DNA from: Propionivibrio limicola
Lineage (GTDB): Bacteria > Pseudomonadota > Gammaproteobacteria > Burkholderiales > Rhodocyclaceae
Assembly (NCBI RefSeq): GCF_009469695.1
Contig: NZ_SSSR01000001.1
Coordinates: forward strand, 62,001 to 126,000
Direction of reading: 5' to 3'
Length of the DNA stretch: 64,000 nucleotides
A program made the position numbers and the translations under genes. Every line of letters starts with the position of its first letter. The stretch's first letter is position 1. Below are positions 26,744 to 35,475 of this stretch, piece by piece. Below the pieces are notes generated by a model. That model ran no database searches. It had not been told where the DNA came from and saw nothing but the letters and a program-made list of their open reading frames with translations.

Positions 26744-27727
26744 TTAGAAGCTGTACGGCCGGTGCAGCCAGTCTTTTACGACCTTCACGTCACGCTCCGG
26801 CAGGTAGCTGAAGCCGGATTGTACATCGTCGATCACCGCACTAGCGACGGCGTGCGGCACGGTCTTTGTCGTTAGCATATGAAAGAACCAGGCCATCGGG
26901 TAGCCGATCTGGCGGTCGAACTTCTGGATCACCTGATACAGCGCCAGCCCTTTCGCGCCATAGACGATCTCGAATTTCGGCGGAAAACCGTTCATCGCGC
27001 ACACTGGCGTCGCCTGCAGGATGGTCTGCTGGAAGCGGTCGAGATATTCGCGCACGGCCACCACCCAGTGATTGCTGAACTGCGTCGTATTGCCGGCGCT
27101 GCTTGCCTGCCAGGCGTCGAAAAAGCGATGCACGATCTGCGGCTCCGGCTTCTGGGCGGCCATGCGGCGAAGGAAATCGGACACATCGACGATCCGGCGC
27201 AAACTGTAGAACGGCGTCCCGACCGGGATCGTCAGGCTTTTTCCCGAATCGCCGCTCGGCGGCTCGTACAGTTCTTCGAGGCTGCCCGGCTCATCGCCGG
27301 AAAACAGCTCGTGACTGACGACTTCCTGCAACTCCTCGATTTCGATCTGGATGAAATCGGCCGCCTGTGACCCGGTCGCGGCAACAAGGTAATGCGTTTT
27401 GCCTAGGTAACGGGTCGCCTTAAAGCCGCTCTCCAGGTAGGCATCGACAAGCGCGTGGATGTCGTCGCCGTGCGCCGCCAGTTCGGCTTCCGCCCACAGT
27501 GCCAGATCGTCGGCGATATGTGCGCCAGCCGCATCGACCACGCCTCCGAGCCGATACCAGCCGCCGCGGGTCAAAACATCGCGAAAGTTGAAATCGGAAA
27601 GGATCGACGAGAGCTCGCGGGCAAGGCCCGAGGCGCCGGTCGAGACGGGCACCTTGGCGCACAGCAGCGCCACCGCCTTGTCGAGTTCGTACCCCTTGGC
27701 GAACGGCAGCGCGATTTCGGCGTTCAT
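26744..27727 (-). CDS. Uncharacterised protein, last gene of the nifH operon
   Basis: 327 residues starting MNAEIALPFAKGYELDKAVA. I do not recognise the family with certainty. It has no signal peptide, no membrane segment and no cysteine cluster (only two or three scattered cysteines), so it looks like a soluble cytoplasmic protein. Features are an acidic middle part (QIEIEELQEVVSHELFSGDE), a PPSGDSGKSLTIP linker and a C-terminus rich in aromatic residues (YPMAWFFHMLTTK). Its start overlaps the end of the 93-residue gene by four bases and a terminator follows, so it belongs to the nifHDKT-ferredoxin-nafY transcript. A role in nitrogenase maturation or protection is plausible from context only. 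Confidence 0.7.
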   Translation of the reverse strand: MNAEIALPFAKGYELDKAVALLCAKVPVSTGASGLARELSSILSDFNFRDVLTRGGWYRLGGVVDAAGAHIADDLALWAEAELAAHGDDIHALVDAYLESGFKATRYLGKTHYLVAATGSQAADFIQIEIEELQEVVSHELFSGDEPGSLEELYEPPSGDSGKSLTIPVGTPFYSLRRIVDVSDFLRRMAAQKPEPQIVHRFFDAWQASSAGNTTQFSNHWVVAVREYLDRFQQTILQATPVCAMNGFPPKFEIVYGAKGLALYQVIQKFDRQIGYPMAWFFHMLTTKTVPHAVASAVIDDVQSGFSYLPERDVKVVKDWLHRPYSF

Positions 27728-28005
27728 TCGACATCCCCTTCGCACAGGGCAACGACGATGCCACTCGCCTGCTCGGAATCGTTGGTCAGGTTCAGGCAAT
27801 GGCCGCCGGAATTGACGTAGTAAAGACGGCAGAAATCGTTTGCCGCAACATGCTGGATGCGCGACGGAATGTCATCGTCGCTGCAGATGGAAAAATGAAC
27901 GTCGGGGAACGTCCGGCGCAGATGGGATGCCAACTGGTCGCTGTAATCCCTGGCGTGACTGGCCACCTGATCCATCACTTTAGGTAGCAAAGAAGCCTCG
28001 ATCAT
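27724..28005 (-). CDS. Small nif-operon protein of unknown function (possibly DUF6129)
   Basis: 93 residues, starting MIEASLLPKVMDQVASHARD. It overlaps nafY upstream and the 327-residue gene downstream by four bases each, so all three are translationally coupled. The sequence is soluble and acidic, with SICSDDDIPSRIQHV and LYYVNSGGHCLNLTND as distinctive stretches. I recall small proteins of about this size called DUF6129 in Azotobacter and Pseudomonas nif clusters, and this may be one, but I cannot confirm it. Confidence 0.65.
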   Translation of the reverse strand: MIEASLLPKVMDQVASHARDYSDQLASHLRRTFPDVHFSICSDDDIPSRIQHVAANDFCRLYYVNSGGHCLNLTNDSEQASGIVVALCEGDVE

Positions 28006-28724
28006 TCCTCTTCCTCCACTAATTCAGCGTATTTTTCGAGTGACGGCGGCTTGACGCCCATGACCTTGGCAAGCCAGGGCGGCGGGCTGTCCAGCGATTT
28101 TTGCAGGCGCGACATGACTGCCCGCGCCGATTCGGCACGCGGAATCTTGACCGGATGTACCCCTGCGCGAACGACCTTGGCCGCCGCCGGCCCGCCGATC
28201 GACTGGACACAGACGACTTGGCAATCGGCGACAAGTTGCGCCCGCGCTGCGTTTCGGTCGTCTTCATCGTGGTCAGCTTCCAGCGTCGGACGCACCGCGA
28301 TGAGGCGCAACTCGCTCGTCGTCAGCTGATAAATCAGGAAATTGACACAGGAGCCGAAATGTCCGTCGAGCACCTCCCCCGCGTTCGAGGCACAGGCTAC
28401 CCGGATCGACGCCGGCATGTCGCCGTCGGTGTAGGCGTCGACGATGGGAAGGTCGCTGCCCGAAACGTCTTCGCCCCAGAGCAGGCGAACGGCCCGCTTG
28501 AGCGCGTCGTCATCGACGCCGATCACGCAATTCTCATCGGCGTGGTCACCGGCCAGAATCTCCCGCAGATCGGTCACGGTAATACTGGCGAGCTTGGTTT
28601 CGGTCAGGGGCAAATCGAGTCTGTTGGCCAGCGCCTGAACCAGCCCGGGAACGCTGACGCTGTTGAGTTCCTTGGCGGCCAGCCCCATGCGTAAAGCGGC
28701 TTCACGCGTCATTGATGCAGACAT
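28002..28724 (-). CDS. nafY: NafY/NifY-family nitrogenase accessory protein
   Basis: 240 residues from an ATG preceded by AGGAGGAAATC. The N-terminal part (about 1-100; ALRMGLAAKELNSVSVPGL) matches the helical domain of NafY that contacts apo-dinitrogenase. The C-terminal part (IRVACASNAGEVLDGHFGSC) is the NifX-like cofactor-binding domain. Such proteins hold apo-NifDK open and hand over FeMo-co. NifY and NafY cannot be told apart by sequence reading alone. Downstream genes are coupled by overlapping start and stop codons. Confidence 0.85.
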   Translation of the reverse strand: MSASMTREAALRMGLAAKELNSVSVPGLVQALANRLDLPLTETKLASITVTDLREILAGDHADENCVIGVDDDALKRAVRLLWGEDVSGSDLPIVDAYTDGDMPASIRVACASNAGEVLDGHFGSCVNFLIYQLTTSELRLIAVRPTLEADHDEDDRNAARAQLVADCQVVCVQSIGGPAAAKVVRAGVHPVKIPRAESARAVMSRLQKSLDSPPPWLAKVMGVKPPSLEKYAELVEEEE

Positions 28725-28797
28725 GATTTCCTCCTGAAGGTGCCGGCCGCTAATTTGCTGCTCTGCGCGCCGGCACGTTGGTCTTGTTAAGACATGG

Positions 28798-28995
28798 TTA
28801 GAGATAAACGATGCAACTGTCGCCCGACGGGCAGGTGTCCTGACACTTAGGCGAGTCGGCGACGCCGTCGCATTCGGTGCAGGTATCGGCATTGATTTTG
28901 AAGATACCGCCCTTCTCGACGATTGACTTGGTCGGACAAACGGCGGCGCAATCGCCGCAGGATGCACATTCCGCCTGAACAATCTTCATTGCCAT
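28798..28995 (-). CDS. fdxN: 2[4Fe-4S] ferredoxin, FdxN type
   Basis: 65 residues, beginning MAMKIVQAECASCGDCAAVCP. The first cluster motif is CASCGDCAAVCP; the second is CTECDGVADSPKCQDTCP with the longer insertion typical of Chromatium-type and FdxN ferredoxins. It probably passes low-potential electrons to NifH or serves NifB-cofactor synthesis. It lies between nifT and nafY. A longer in-frame start upstream encodes nonsense-like sequence and is rejected. Confidence 0.85.
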   Translation of the reverse strand: MAMKIVQAECASCGDCAAVCPTKSIVEKGGIFKINADTCTECDGVADSPKCQDTCPSGDSCIVYL

Positions 28996-29054
28996 GATGC
29001 TTCTCCTTGCTTGGCTTGGGGGTTGATAAACCTTGAAATACGACGTCCGGCTAT

Positions 29055-29276
29055 TTACTCGACGCCGTCGATGCGCTTGGCACGGACTGAATACGGCAAC
29101 CGTTCCGGCGCGACCTGGGGTTCGATGTAGTAAATGCCGCCGTTGCCGAGCTTGATTTCTCCGCCCCACTTCTCGGGAGAGTCAAACTCCATCGAGACGA
29201 TGCTGTCCTCGATGTCGCGCTTCGGCATGTAAAACACGTATCCCTTGTCGCTCTTGCGGATCATGATGTTGGCCAT
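29055..29276 (-). CDS. nifT: NifT/FixU family protein
   Basis: 73 residues with the characteristic MANIMIRKSDKGYVFYMPKRD and WGGEIKLGNGGIYYIEP. NifT follows nifK in most diazotrophs; it is dispensable in tested species and its function is unknown. The gene lies 78 bases after nifK. Confidence 0.92.
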   Translation of the reverse strand: MANIMIRKSDKGYVFYMPKRDIEDSIVSMEFDSPEKWGGEIKLGNGGIYYIEPQVAPERLPYSVRAKRIDGVE

Positions 29277-29354
29277 GATTTCTTCCCATTAGGAGTGAGG
29301 ACCGGAAGGCCAGGGCTCCTCTCCTGACCTTCCCTTCCTCTCTGACCGGCCCGC

Positions 29355-30920
29355 TTAGCGGATGAGGTCAAAGTTGTAGTCCGTCTTGCCGAGCAGCTTG
29401 GTTTCCTGATCGAGTTGCTCCAGAACCGCGTTGGTCAGCGTGGTGAGGATGTACATGCCACCCTCGTAGCCCAGCGTCGTCATGCGGTGCAGGTGGTGAC
29501 GGTCGAAGATCGGGAAGCCGAGACGGATCAGCGGTACTTCGAACTCCGGCCCCTTGTACAGCGTGTCGCGCTGGATGAACTTGCCGAGGCTGCTACCGAT
29601 GATGAAATCGGGCTTGTCGGTGAAGCACAGGCTGCGCAGGTGCCAGAGATCGCATCCCGGATACAGCTTGGCATGGATGCCGTAGGGCGAGTCCTCGAGC
29701 ATCTTCTTCATCGCCTTTTCCCAACGCTTGTTGCTGTTGTTGCAGACGATGTGGGTCGGTTCGATACCCAGTTCGAGCATGAACTTGACGAGGCCCATGA
29801 CGAAGTCCGGATCGCCGAAGACGGCCATCTTCTTGCCGTGCAGCCACTGGTGCGAGTCGGTCATCATGTCGATGAGGCGGCCGCGCTCCTTGGTGATCGA
29901 CGCCGGAACTTCCTTGCCGGTGGCTTCGGACACCTTCATCAGGAACGCATCGGTCCACTCGACGCCCATCGGGATGTTGAGCTTCGGAATTTCGTGGTTC
30001 CAGGTGTTTTCGATGAACTTCTTCGACTTTTCCAGCGTCGTCGATTGCAGCATGAAGGTAGTGATGGCGTTCGGCGCGTCCTGCACTTCCTCGATCGTCG
30101 TGCCGCCGGCGTACATTTCGTACTCGCCGGTCGCCGGGGTGTCGAGCACCTCGTCTGGATCGCAGAGATAGGTGTAATCGACGCCCATCTCATTCATGTA
30201 GCGCTTGATGACGCGGTAGTTGCCCAGGTAGGTTTCGAAGCCCGGCACGATGTTGATCTTGCCGTTCTTGCCCGGTGCCTTGTCTTCCATCTTGCCGTTC
30301 GTGAAGTACTTGACGATCCCCTCGAACATGTTGTCCCAGCCGGTGACGTGCGAACCGACGAAGGACGGCGTGTTGGCGTAGGGAACGGGGAAGTCCTTGT
30401 CGACGTAGCCTTCCTTCTTGGCATTGCCGATGAAGGCGCCCAGGTCGTCACCGATGACTTCGGCGATACACGTCGTGCACACGGCGATCATCTTTGCGTC
30501 ATACAGCTTGGTCGCGTTCTGCAAACCTTCATGCACGTTCTTCTGGCCACCGAACACCGCCGCGTCTTCCGTCATCGAGTCGGCGATGAAAGCGATCGGC
30601 TCCTTGAAGTGACGGTTGAAGTAGGTGCGGAAGTAGGCCACGCAACCTTGCGACCCGTGGATGTAGACCATGGTCTTTTCGAAACCAAGACCGCAGAGAG
30701 CGCCGCCGAGCGGCTGGCAGGCCTTGGCCGCGTTGACGGTCAGGGCTTCGCGCTTGAAGTTGAGGTCCTGATACTCCTTGGTGGTCGTCCACTCGAACAC
30801 CTCGGCGACCTTTTCCTTCGGATGACGTTCTTCGTAGGCGCGCTTGGTCTCGAAGATGTTCTGATATTCCGGCTCGTTGAAGAGCGGGAAACAGGGTTTG
30901 ACTTTTTCGGTGGTTTGCAT
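29355..30920 (-). CDS. nifK: NifK, molybdenum-iron protein beta chain
   Basis: 521 residues from MQTTEKVKPCFPLF; further in-frame codons upstream are not NifK-like. P-cluster cysteines are present: C68 in AAKACQPLGG, C93 in HGSQGCVAYF and C151 in CTTCIAEVIGDD. With NifD it forms the alpha2-beta2 dinitrogenase that reduces N2 in the cytoplasm. Length and residues are standard for group I Mo-nitrogenases. It lies 112 bases downstream of nifD and is cotranscribed. Confidence 0.96.
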   Translation of the reverse strand: MQTTEKVKPCFPLFNEPEYQNIFETKRAYEERHPKEKVAEVFEWTTTKEYQDLNFKREALTVNAAKACQPLGGALCGLGFEKTMVYIHGSQGCVAYFRTYFNRHFKEPIAFIADSMTEDAAVFGGQKNVHEGLQNATKLYDAKMIAVCTTCIAEVIGDDLGAFIGNAKKEGYVDKDFPVPYANTPSFVGSHVTGWDNMFEGIVKYFTNGKMEDKAPGKNGKINIVPGFETYLGNYRVIKRYMNEMGVDYTYLCDPDEVLDTPATGEYEMYAGGTTIEEVQDAPNAITTFMLQSTTLEKSKKFIENTWNHEIPKLNIPMGVEWTDAFLMKVSEATGKEVPASITKERGRLIDMMTDSHQWLHGKKMAVFGDPDFVMGLVKFMLELGIEPTHIVCNNSNKRWEKAMKKMLEDSPYGIHAKLYPGCDLWHLRSLCFTDKPDFIIGSSLGKFIQRDTLYKGPEFEVPLIRLGFPIFDRHHLHRMTTLGYEGGMYILTTLTNAVLEQLDQETKLLGKTDYNFDLIR

Positions 30921-31032
30921 TTCGCTTCTCCTGACCCGGCCAACTAGCTGTGGACGCGGGTCGAAAGGTGATTCTGTTTGCCGCAACCGCTTCGATTACG
31001 CGGCCTTGGCATCGTCGGCGCTCCGGAAAACG

Positions 31033-32505
31033 TCAGGCCACCTTCTGCTCGGCCTCGACTTCCTCCTGTTGCCACGGAGCCTTGAACATCGACCAGCACG
31101 GGTTGTTCACCGTCATGTCCATGTCACGGGCGAAGACGGCGAAACCGTCATAGCCGTGGTACGGGCCGGAGTAATCCCACGAGTGCATCTGGCGGAACGG
31201 CACGCCCATCTTGTGGAAGGCATACTTTTCCTTGATCCCGGAACCGACGAGGTCAGGCTTGACCTGGCGCACGAATTCTTCGAGCTCGTACCCGGTCGCA
31301 TCGTCGTAGATCAGGGTGGCGTCCTTCATCTCCTTGATCGTGCGGTCGTAGTCGTCGTTGTGCGCGAACTCGTAGCCGGCGCCGACCACTTCCATGCCGA
31401 GGTCCTCGTAGGCGCCGATGGTGTGGCGCGGACGCAGGCCGCCGACGTAGAGCATGACTTTCTTGCCTTCGAGACGCGGCTTGTACTTGGCGATGATGGC
31501 ATCCATCATCGGTTGGTACTTGGCGATCACGCGCTCGGCACCTTCCTTGATCGTGTCGTCAAAGTGCGAGGCGATTTCGCGCAGACTCTCGGCGATCTTG
31601 GACGGACCGAAGAAGTTGTATTCCATCCAGGGGATGTTGTACTTTTCTTCCATGTGCCGCGCGATGTAGTTCATCGAACGGTAGCAGTGCAGAAGGTTGA
31701 GCTTGACCTTCGGCGTATTCTCGATTTCGACGATGGTGCCGTCGCCCGACCACTGGGCAACCACGTTGAGGCCCATCTCTTCGAGCAGGATGCGCGAGGC
31801 CCAGGCATCGCCGCCGATGTTGTAGTCACCGAGGATGGCCACGTCGTAGGGCGTGCCTTCGTCGAGCTTGCCGTCACGCGCCGGCAGAATCCAGTCACGG
31901 ATGGCATCGTTCGAAATGTGGTGACCGAGCGATTGCGACACACCCCGGAAACCTTCGCAGCGCACCGGCACGACAGTTTTTCCAATCTCGGCCGCCTTTT
32001 TCTTGGAGACGGCTTCAATGTCGTCACCGATCAGGCCAATCGGACACTCGGACTGTACCGAGAGCGCCTTGGAGAGCGGGAACAGCCCTTCCACTTCGTC
32101 GATCAGCTTGGCGAGTTTCTTGTCGCCACCGAAAACAACGTCCTTCTCCTGGAAATCGGAGGAGAACATCACGTCGCAAAACGAATCGACGCCAGAGATG
32201 CCCGCAAAGTAGTTACGGCGACCGCCACGCGAATACTGGCCACAGCCGATCGGGCCGTGCGAAATGGCGATGATGTCCTTGAACGGCCCCCAAACCACAC
32301 CCCGTGCGCCGGCGTAAGCACAACCGCGCTGCGTCATGACCCCCGGCACCGACTTGCGGTTCGAGGTGATGCACTTCTTCGACTGGGTGATGGTCTTGTC
32401 GTTGACCATGAGGTGTTTGGCGCGGTCTTTCTTCGCCTTCTCTGGATAAACCTCAAGCACCTCCTGGATGAGGGCTTCGGCTTCTTCGCGGTTGAGCAAA
32501 CCCAT
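31033..32505 (-). CDS. nifD: NifD, molybdenum-iron protein alpha chain
   Basis: 490 residues. The P-cluster ligands C62, C88 and C154 are in place. The FeMo-cofactor ligands are C274 ([10 protein letters not shown]) and H441 ([12 protein letters not shown]), and the substrate-side H195 lies in [11 protein letters not shown]. All key residues of an active molybdenum nitrogenase are therefore intact. The start [12 protein letters not shown] follows AAGGAGAAGC. A 15-codon upstream extension would overlap the hairpin after nifH. Confidence 0.96.
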   Translation of the reverse strand: MGLLNREEAEALIQEVLEVYPEKAKKDRAKHLMVNDKTITQSKKCITSNRKSVPGVMTQRGCAYAGARGVVWGPFKDIIAISHGPIGCGQYSRGGRRNYFAGISGVDSFCDVMFSSDFQEKDVVFGGDKKLAKLIDEVEGLFPLSKALSVQSECPIGLIGDDIEAVSKKKAAEIGKTVVPVRCEGFRGVSQSLGHHISNDAIRDWILPARDGKLDEGTPYDVAILGDYNIGGDAWASRILLEEMGLNVVAQWSGDGTIVEIENTPKVKLNLLHCYRSMNYIARHMEEKYNIPWMEYNFFGPSKIAESLREIASHFDDTIKEGAERVIAKYQPMMDAIIAKYKPRLEGKKVMLYVGGLRPRHTIGAYEDLGMEVVGAGYEFAHNDDYDRTIKEMKDATLIYDDATGYELEEFVRQVKPDLVGSGIKEKYAFHKMGVPFRQMHSWDYSGPYHGYDGFAVFARDMDMTVNNPCWSMFKAPWQQEEVEAEQKVA

Positions 32506-32521
32506 TTTGCTTCTCCTTGAC

Positions 32522-32552
32522 GGGTGTCGGTCTTTAGCCAGGCACGACACCC
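32522..32552 (-). promoter_or_regulatory. Hairpin in the nifH-nifD gap
   Basis: GGGTGTCG and CGACACCC form a perfect 8-bp stem around a 15-base loop, without a T run, about 45 bases after nifH and 17 bases before the nifD start. Hairpins here are known in other diazotrophs to protect the abundant nifH message or slow read-through to nifDK. Confidence 0.6.
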
Positions 32553-32596
32553 TTGGTCGTTGAATCAGATTGCTGTCAAAACAATGAGGTCACGGA

Positions 32597-33511
<915 letters not shown>

Positions 33512-33558
33512 TTAACTTTCGGGTGAAGGACAATTTCCGTGTTCCCGAGCTATGATTC

Positions 33559-33573
33559 GCAAAGACCATGCCA
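33559..33573 (-). promoter_or_regulatory. Sigma54 (-24/-12) promoter of nifH
   Basis: Read on the minus strand: TGGCAT-GGTCT-TTGC, with GG and GC ten bases apart and one mismatch to the TGGCAC core. The start of transcription would be near 33547, giving a leader of nearly 60 nt before nifH. Confidence 0.85.
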
Positions 33574-33644
33574 ACCTGGTTATTTATGGATAACTTGCTG
33601 AAATGAAAGAACTAATCCGTCGCACGACCGGTTTTGAGGTCGCG

Positions 33645-34499
33645 ATGGAACCTGACAAAGACCACGTCGTTTGTAGTAGTACCGACAATGACACGGCCAC
33701 CCTCCCCCGCTACGCGCGCCTACCCATCAACCGCTGCAACCTGCCGGCCATTATTCTCGGCAGCCTGACGTTCCAGCACGCGCCAGCGCCATTGCAGATC
33801 GATGGCGTCGCCGAGTTGCATCGGGATTTATTCCGCCGCCTCGACAATTGTGACGAGCGGGAAAAGCGGGCCGAGGTCTTCGGCGATTACCTGACGGTTC
33901 GCTTCTGCCTCGAAGACCTCGCAGAGGCCGGTCTGACCGAGCGTTCGGAAAAAAGGGCCAACGCCAACTGGATGCGCGTTCTGCGCGGCTGGAGCTTCAA
34001 TTCGGACAGCCGCGAGGGCGCCATCCTCAAAGGATGGGTGGAGTCGCGCTTCGGCCTCTTGCCCCGCTTCCATAAAGAACCACTGCGCGACTTCTCGGGA
34101 GCCGCCTATCTGCGCTATCTGGAGATGCGTTCATCCGGCCTTTATGGAACAAACGCGCTGGAAAGCCAGCTCGACCTCGTGTTTTCATACGGCCAGTACG
34201 AATACCAGCGCAGCCAACAGGCCGGCGAATCGCTGCTGCTTTACCGTGGCATCAACCGGCTCAACGAACATGAAGTCCTTAGCAAAACCGGCAAGCGCCA
34301 GATCGTGTTGTTCAACAACCTGACCTCATTCACCGCCTCGCGCGAGCGGGCCAGCGAATTTGGCGACTACATCCTGTCCACGCGCGTACCAACCGACAAG
34401 ATTTTTTTCCATCACGACCTGGTGCCCGGCGTTCTCAAGGGCGAAGACGAATATCTCGTCATCGGCGGCATCTACGACGTCGACATCCGGACTTTCTGA
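33645..34499 (+). CDS. draT: DraT, NAD+-dinitrogen-reductase ADP-ribosyltransferase
   Basis: 284 residues from the ATG at 33645, which has TGAGGT just upstream; an ATG at 33603 in the same frame is the alternative but has a poor ribosome site. RYARLPINRCNLPAIILGSL is the family hallmark, and SLLLYRGINRL with FNNLTSFTASRERASEFGDY carries the R-S-E-like ADP-ribosyltransferase elements. DraT transfers ADP-ribose from NAD+ to NifH Arg102 when ammonium or darkness/energy loss is signalled, inactivating nitrogenase reversibly. Its partner hydrolase draG is not in the window. It is divergent from nifH, and a NifA-type site for nifH lies inside its first codons. Confidence 0.92.
   Translation: MEPDKDHVVCSSTDNDTATLPRYARLPINRCNLPAIILGSLTFQHAPAPLQIDGVAELHRDLFRRLDNCDEREKRAEVFGDYLTVRFCLEDLAEAGLTERSEKRANANWMRVLRGWSFNSDSREGAILKGWVESRFGLLPRFHKEPLRDFSGAAYLRYLEMRSSGLYGTNALESQLDLVFSYGQYEYQRSQQAGESLLLYRGINRLNEHEVLSKTGKRQIVLFNNLTSFTASRERASEFGDYILSTRVPTDKIFFHHDLVPGVLKGEDEYLVIGGIYDVDIRTF
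33672..33687. promoter_or_regulatory. NifA-type activator site for nifH, inside draT
   Basis: TGT-AGTAGTACCG-ACA matches TGT-N10-ACA exactly and lies about 100 bases upstream of the nifH -24 element, a normal distance. It falls within the first 15 codons of draT, so coding and activation functions overlap here. Confidence 0.7.
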
Positions 34500-34535
34500 C
34501 TTGTCGTAGACGCGACAAAACGGCCGCGGCGTAGT

Positions 34536-34571
34536 TCTTGCAAGAGACCGGGCAACACATCTCTTGCAAGG
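34536..34571. promoter_or_regulatory. Inverted repeat before the SIR2-like gene
   Basis: TCTTGCAAGAGA (34536-34547) and TCTCTTGCAAGG (34560-34571) are inverted copies, and each contains the self-complementary core CTTGCAAG. They lie nine bases before the ATG. They could be an operator for a dimeric regulator or a hairpin covering the ribosome site. Confidence 0.45.
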
Positions 34572-34579
34572 ATCTCCCC

Positions 34580-35431
34580 ATGAATTCCACTCTCCGCAAC
34601 CAGCTCATTGCCGGACTCAAGGACGGCAGCATCGTCCCTTATATTGGCCCGGGTGCGCTCACCGATGTCGTTTCCGGCACCGGCGCCCCGATGCCGGCCA
34701 CCAGCGACGACATGATCATCGCCATGAATGGCGGCAAGCCGATGTCGCCCAAGCTGATGTATGAGTTTTCGCGTGCGGCGATGAACATCGAGCTCAAGCG
34801 CGGCCGCGCTACCGTCACCCGCTTCCTGAACACGACATACGGCGAAACGGCATGGAGCCGTTCGGCGCTGCACGACTGGCTGAAGGAAATCCGCCCCGCC
34901 TACGTCATCGACATCAACCGCGATACGCAGATCATCGACAGCTACGCCGGTACGCCGCACAACCTGATCCTCGGCTGCGCCCGCATCGGCGGCACGAGCT
35001 ACCGGTTCAAGCTGTATGCGCATGACGGCACGACATACCGCGAGATCACGCCCGACCAGGCTGACCCGAACCTGCCGGCACTCTTCAAGCCGATGGGCTC
35101 GCCCAAACCGGAGCCGAGCTACATCGCTTCCGACGCCGACTACGTCGACTTCATCACCGAACTGATGGGCGGTTTCGGCGTTCCTCCGTTCCTTAAAAGA
35201 TCGAGAAAAGGGAAACGCTACCTGCTGCTCGGCATGCGCCTGAACCGCGACACCGAACGCATGGTGCTTTCCGACATCATCCACGGCGCCGGGGAGCCGG
35301 CTGGCTGGGCGTTGATCGAGACCCCGACAGCGAAGGAAAGACGCTTCCTCGCCCGCCAGAAAATCGAGCTCGTGGAATGCAACTGGCGGGAATTGATGAG
35401 CGAATCAGCCGCTCTTCAGCTTTCCGAATAA
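34580..35431 (+). CDS. SIR2-like NAD-binding domain protein next to draT
   Basis: 283 residues from MNSTLRNQLIAGLKDGSIV. The beginning IVPYIGPGALTDV occupies the place of the first glycine-rich NAD loop of sirtuin-like domains, and YVIDINRDTQIIDSY resembles their second nucleotide motif (TNxD type). The classical deacetylase histidine context and zinc cysteines are not seen, so this is a divergent SIR2-like protein rather than a true sirtuin. It follows draT on the same strand by 80 bases. An NAD+-consuming or ADP-ribose-processing role connected with nitrogenase modification is attractive but unproven. Confidence 0.65.
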   Translation: MNSTLRNQLIAGLKDGSIVPYIGPGALTDVVSGTGAPMPATSDDMIIAMNGGKPMSPKLMYEFSRAAMNIELKRGRATVTRFLNTTYGETAWSRSALHDWLKEIRPAYVIDINRDTQIIDSYAGTPHNLILGCARIGGTSYRFKLYAHDGTTYREITPDQADPNLPALFKPMGSPKPEPSYIASDADYVDFITELMGGFGVPPFLKRSRKGKRYLLLGMRLNRDTERMVLSDIIHGAGEPAGWALIETPTAKERRFLARQKIELVECNWRELMSESAALQLSE

Positions 35432-35475
35432 ACAACGGAATAGTCAACGGCGTTGCACGGCCCCCAGACGGCGCA

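Noticed and set aside
29415-32520. Two open frames of over 500 codons opposite nifK and nifD
   Set aside because: Shadows of nifK and nifD caused by GC-rich codon use; no ribosome sites and no recognisable domains.
33589-33600. TGGATAACTTGC before draT as a sigma54 promoter
   Set aside because: GG and GC are only seven bases apart.
34501-34520. Short hairpin TTGTCG...CGACAA after draT as a terminator
   Set aside because: The stem is only six bases and is followed by A rather than T; draT and the SIR2-like gene may still be cotranscribed.
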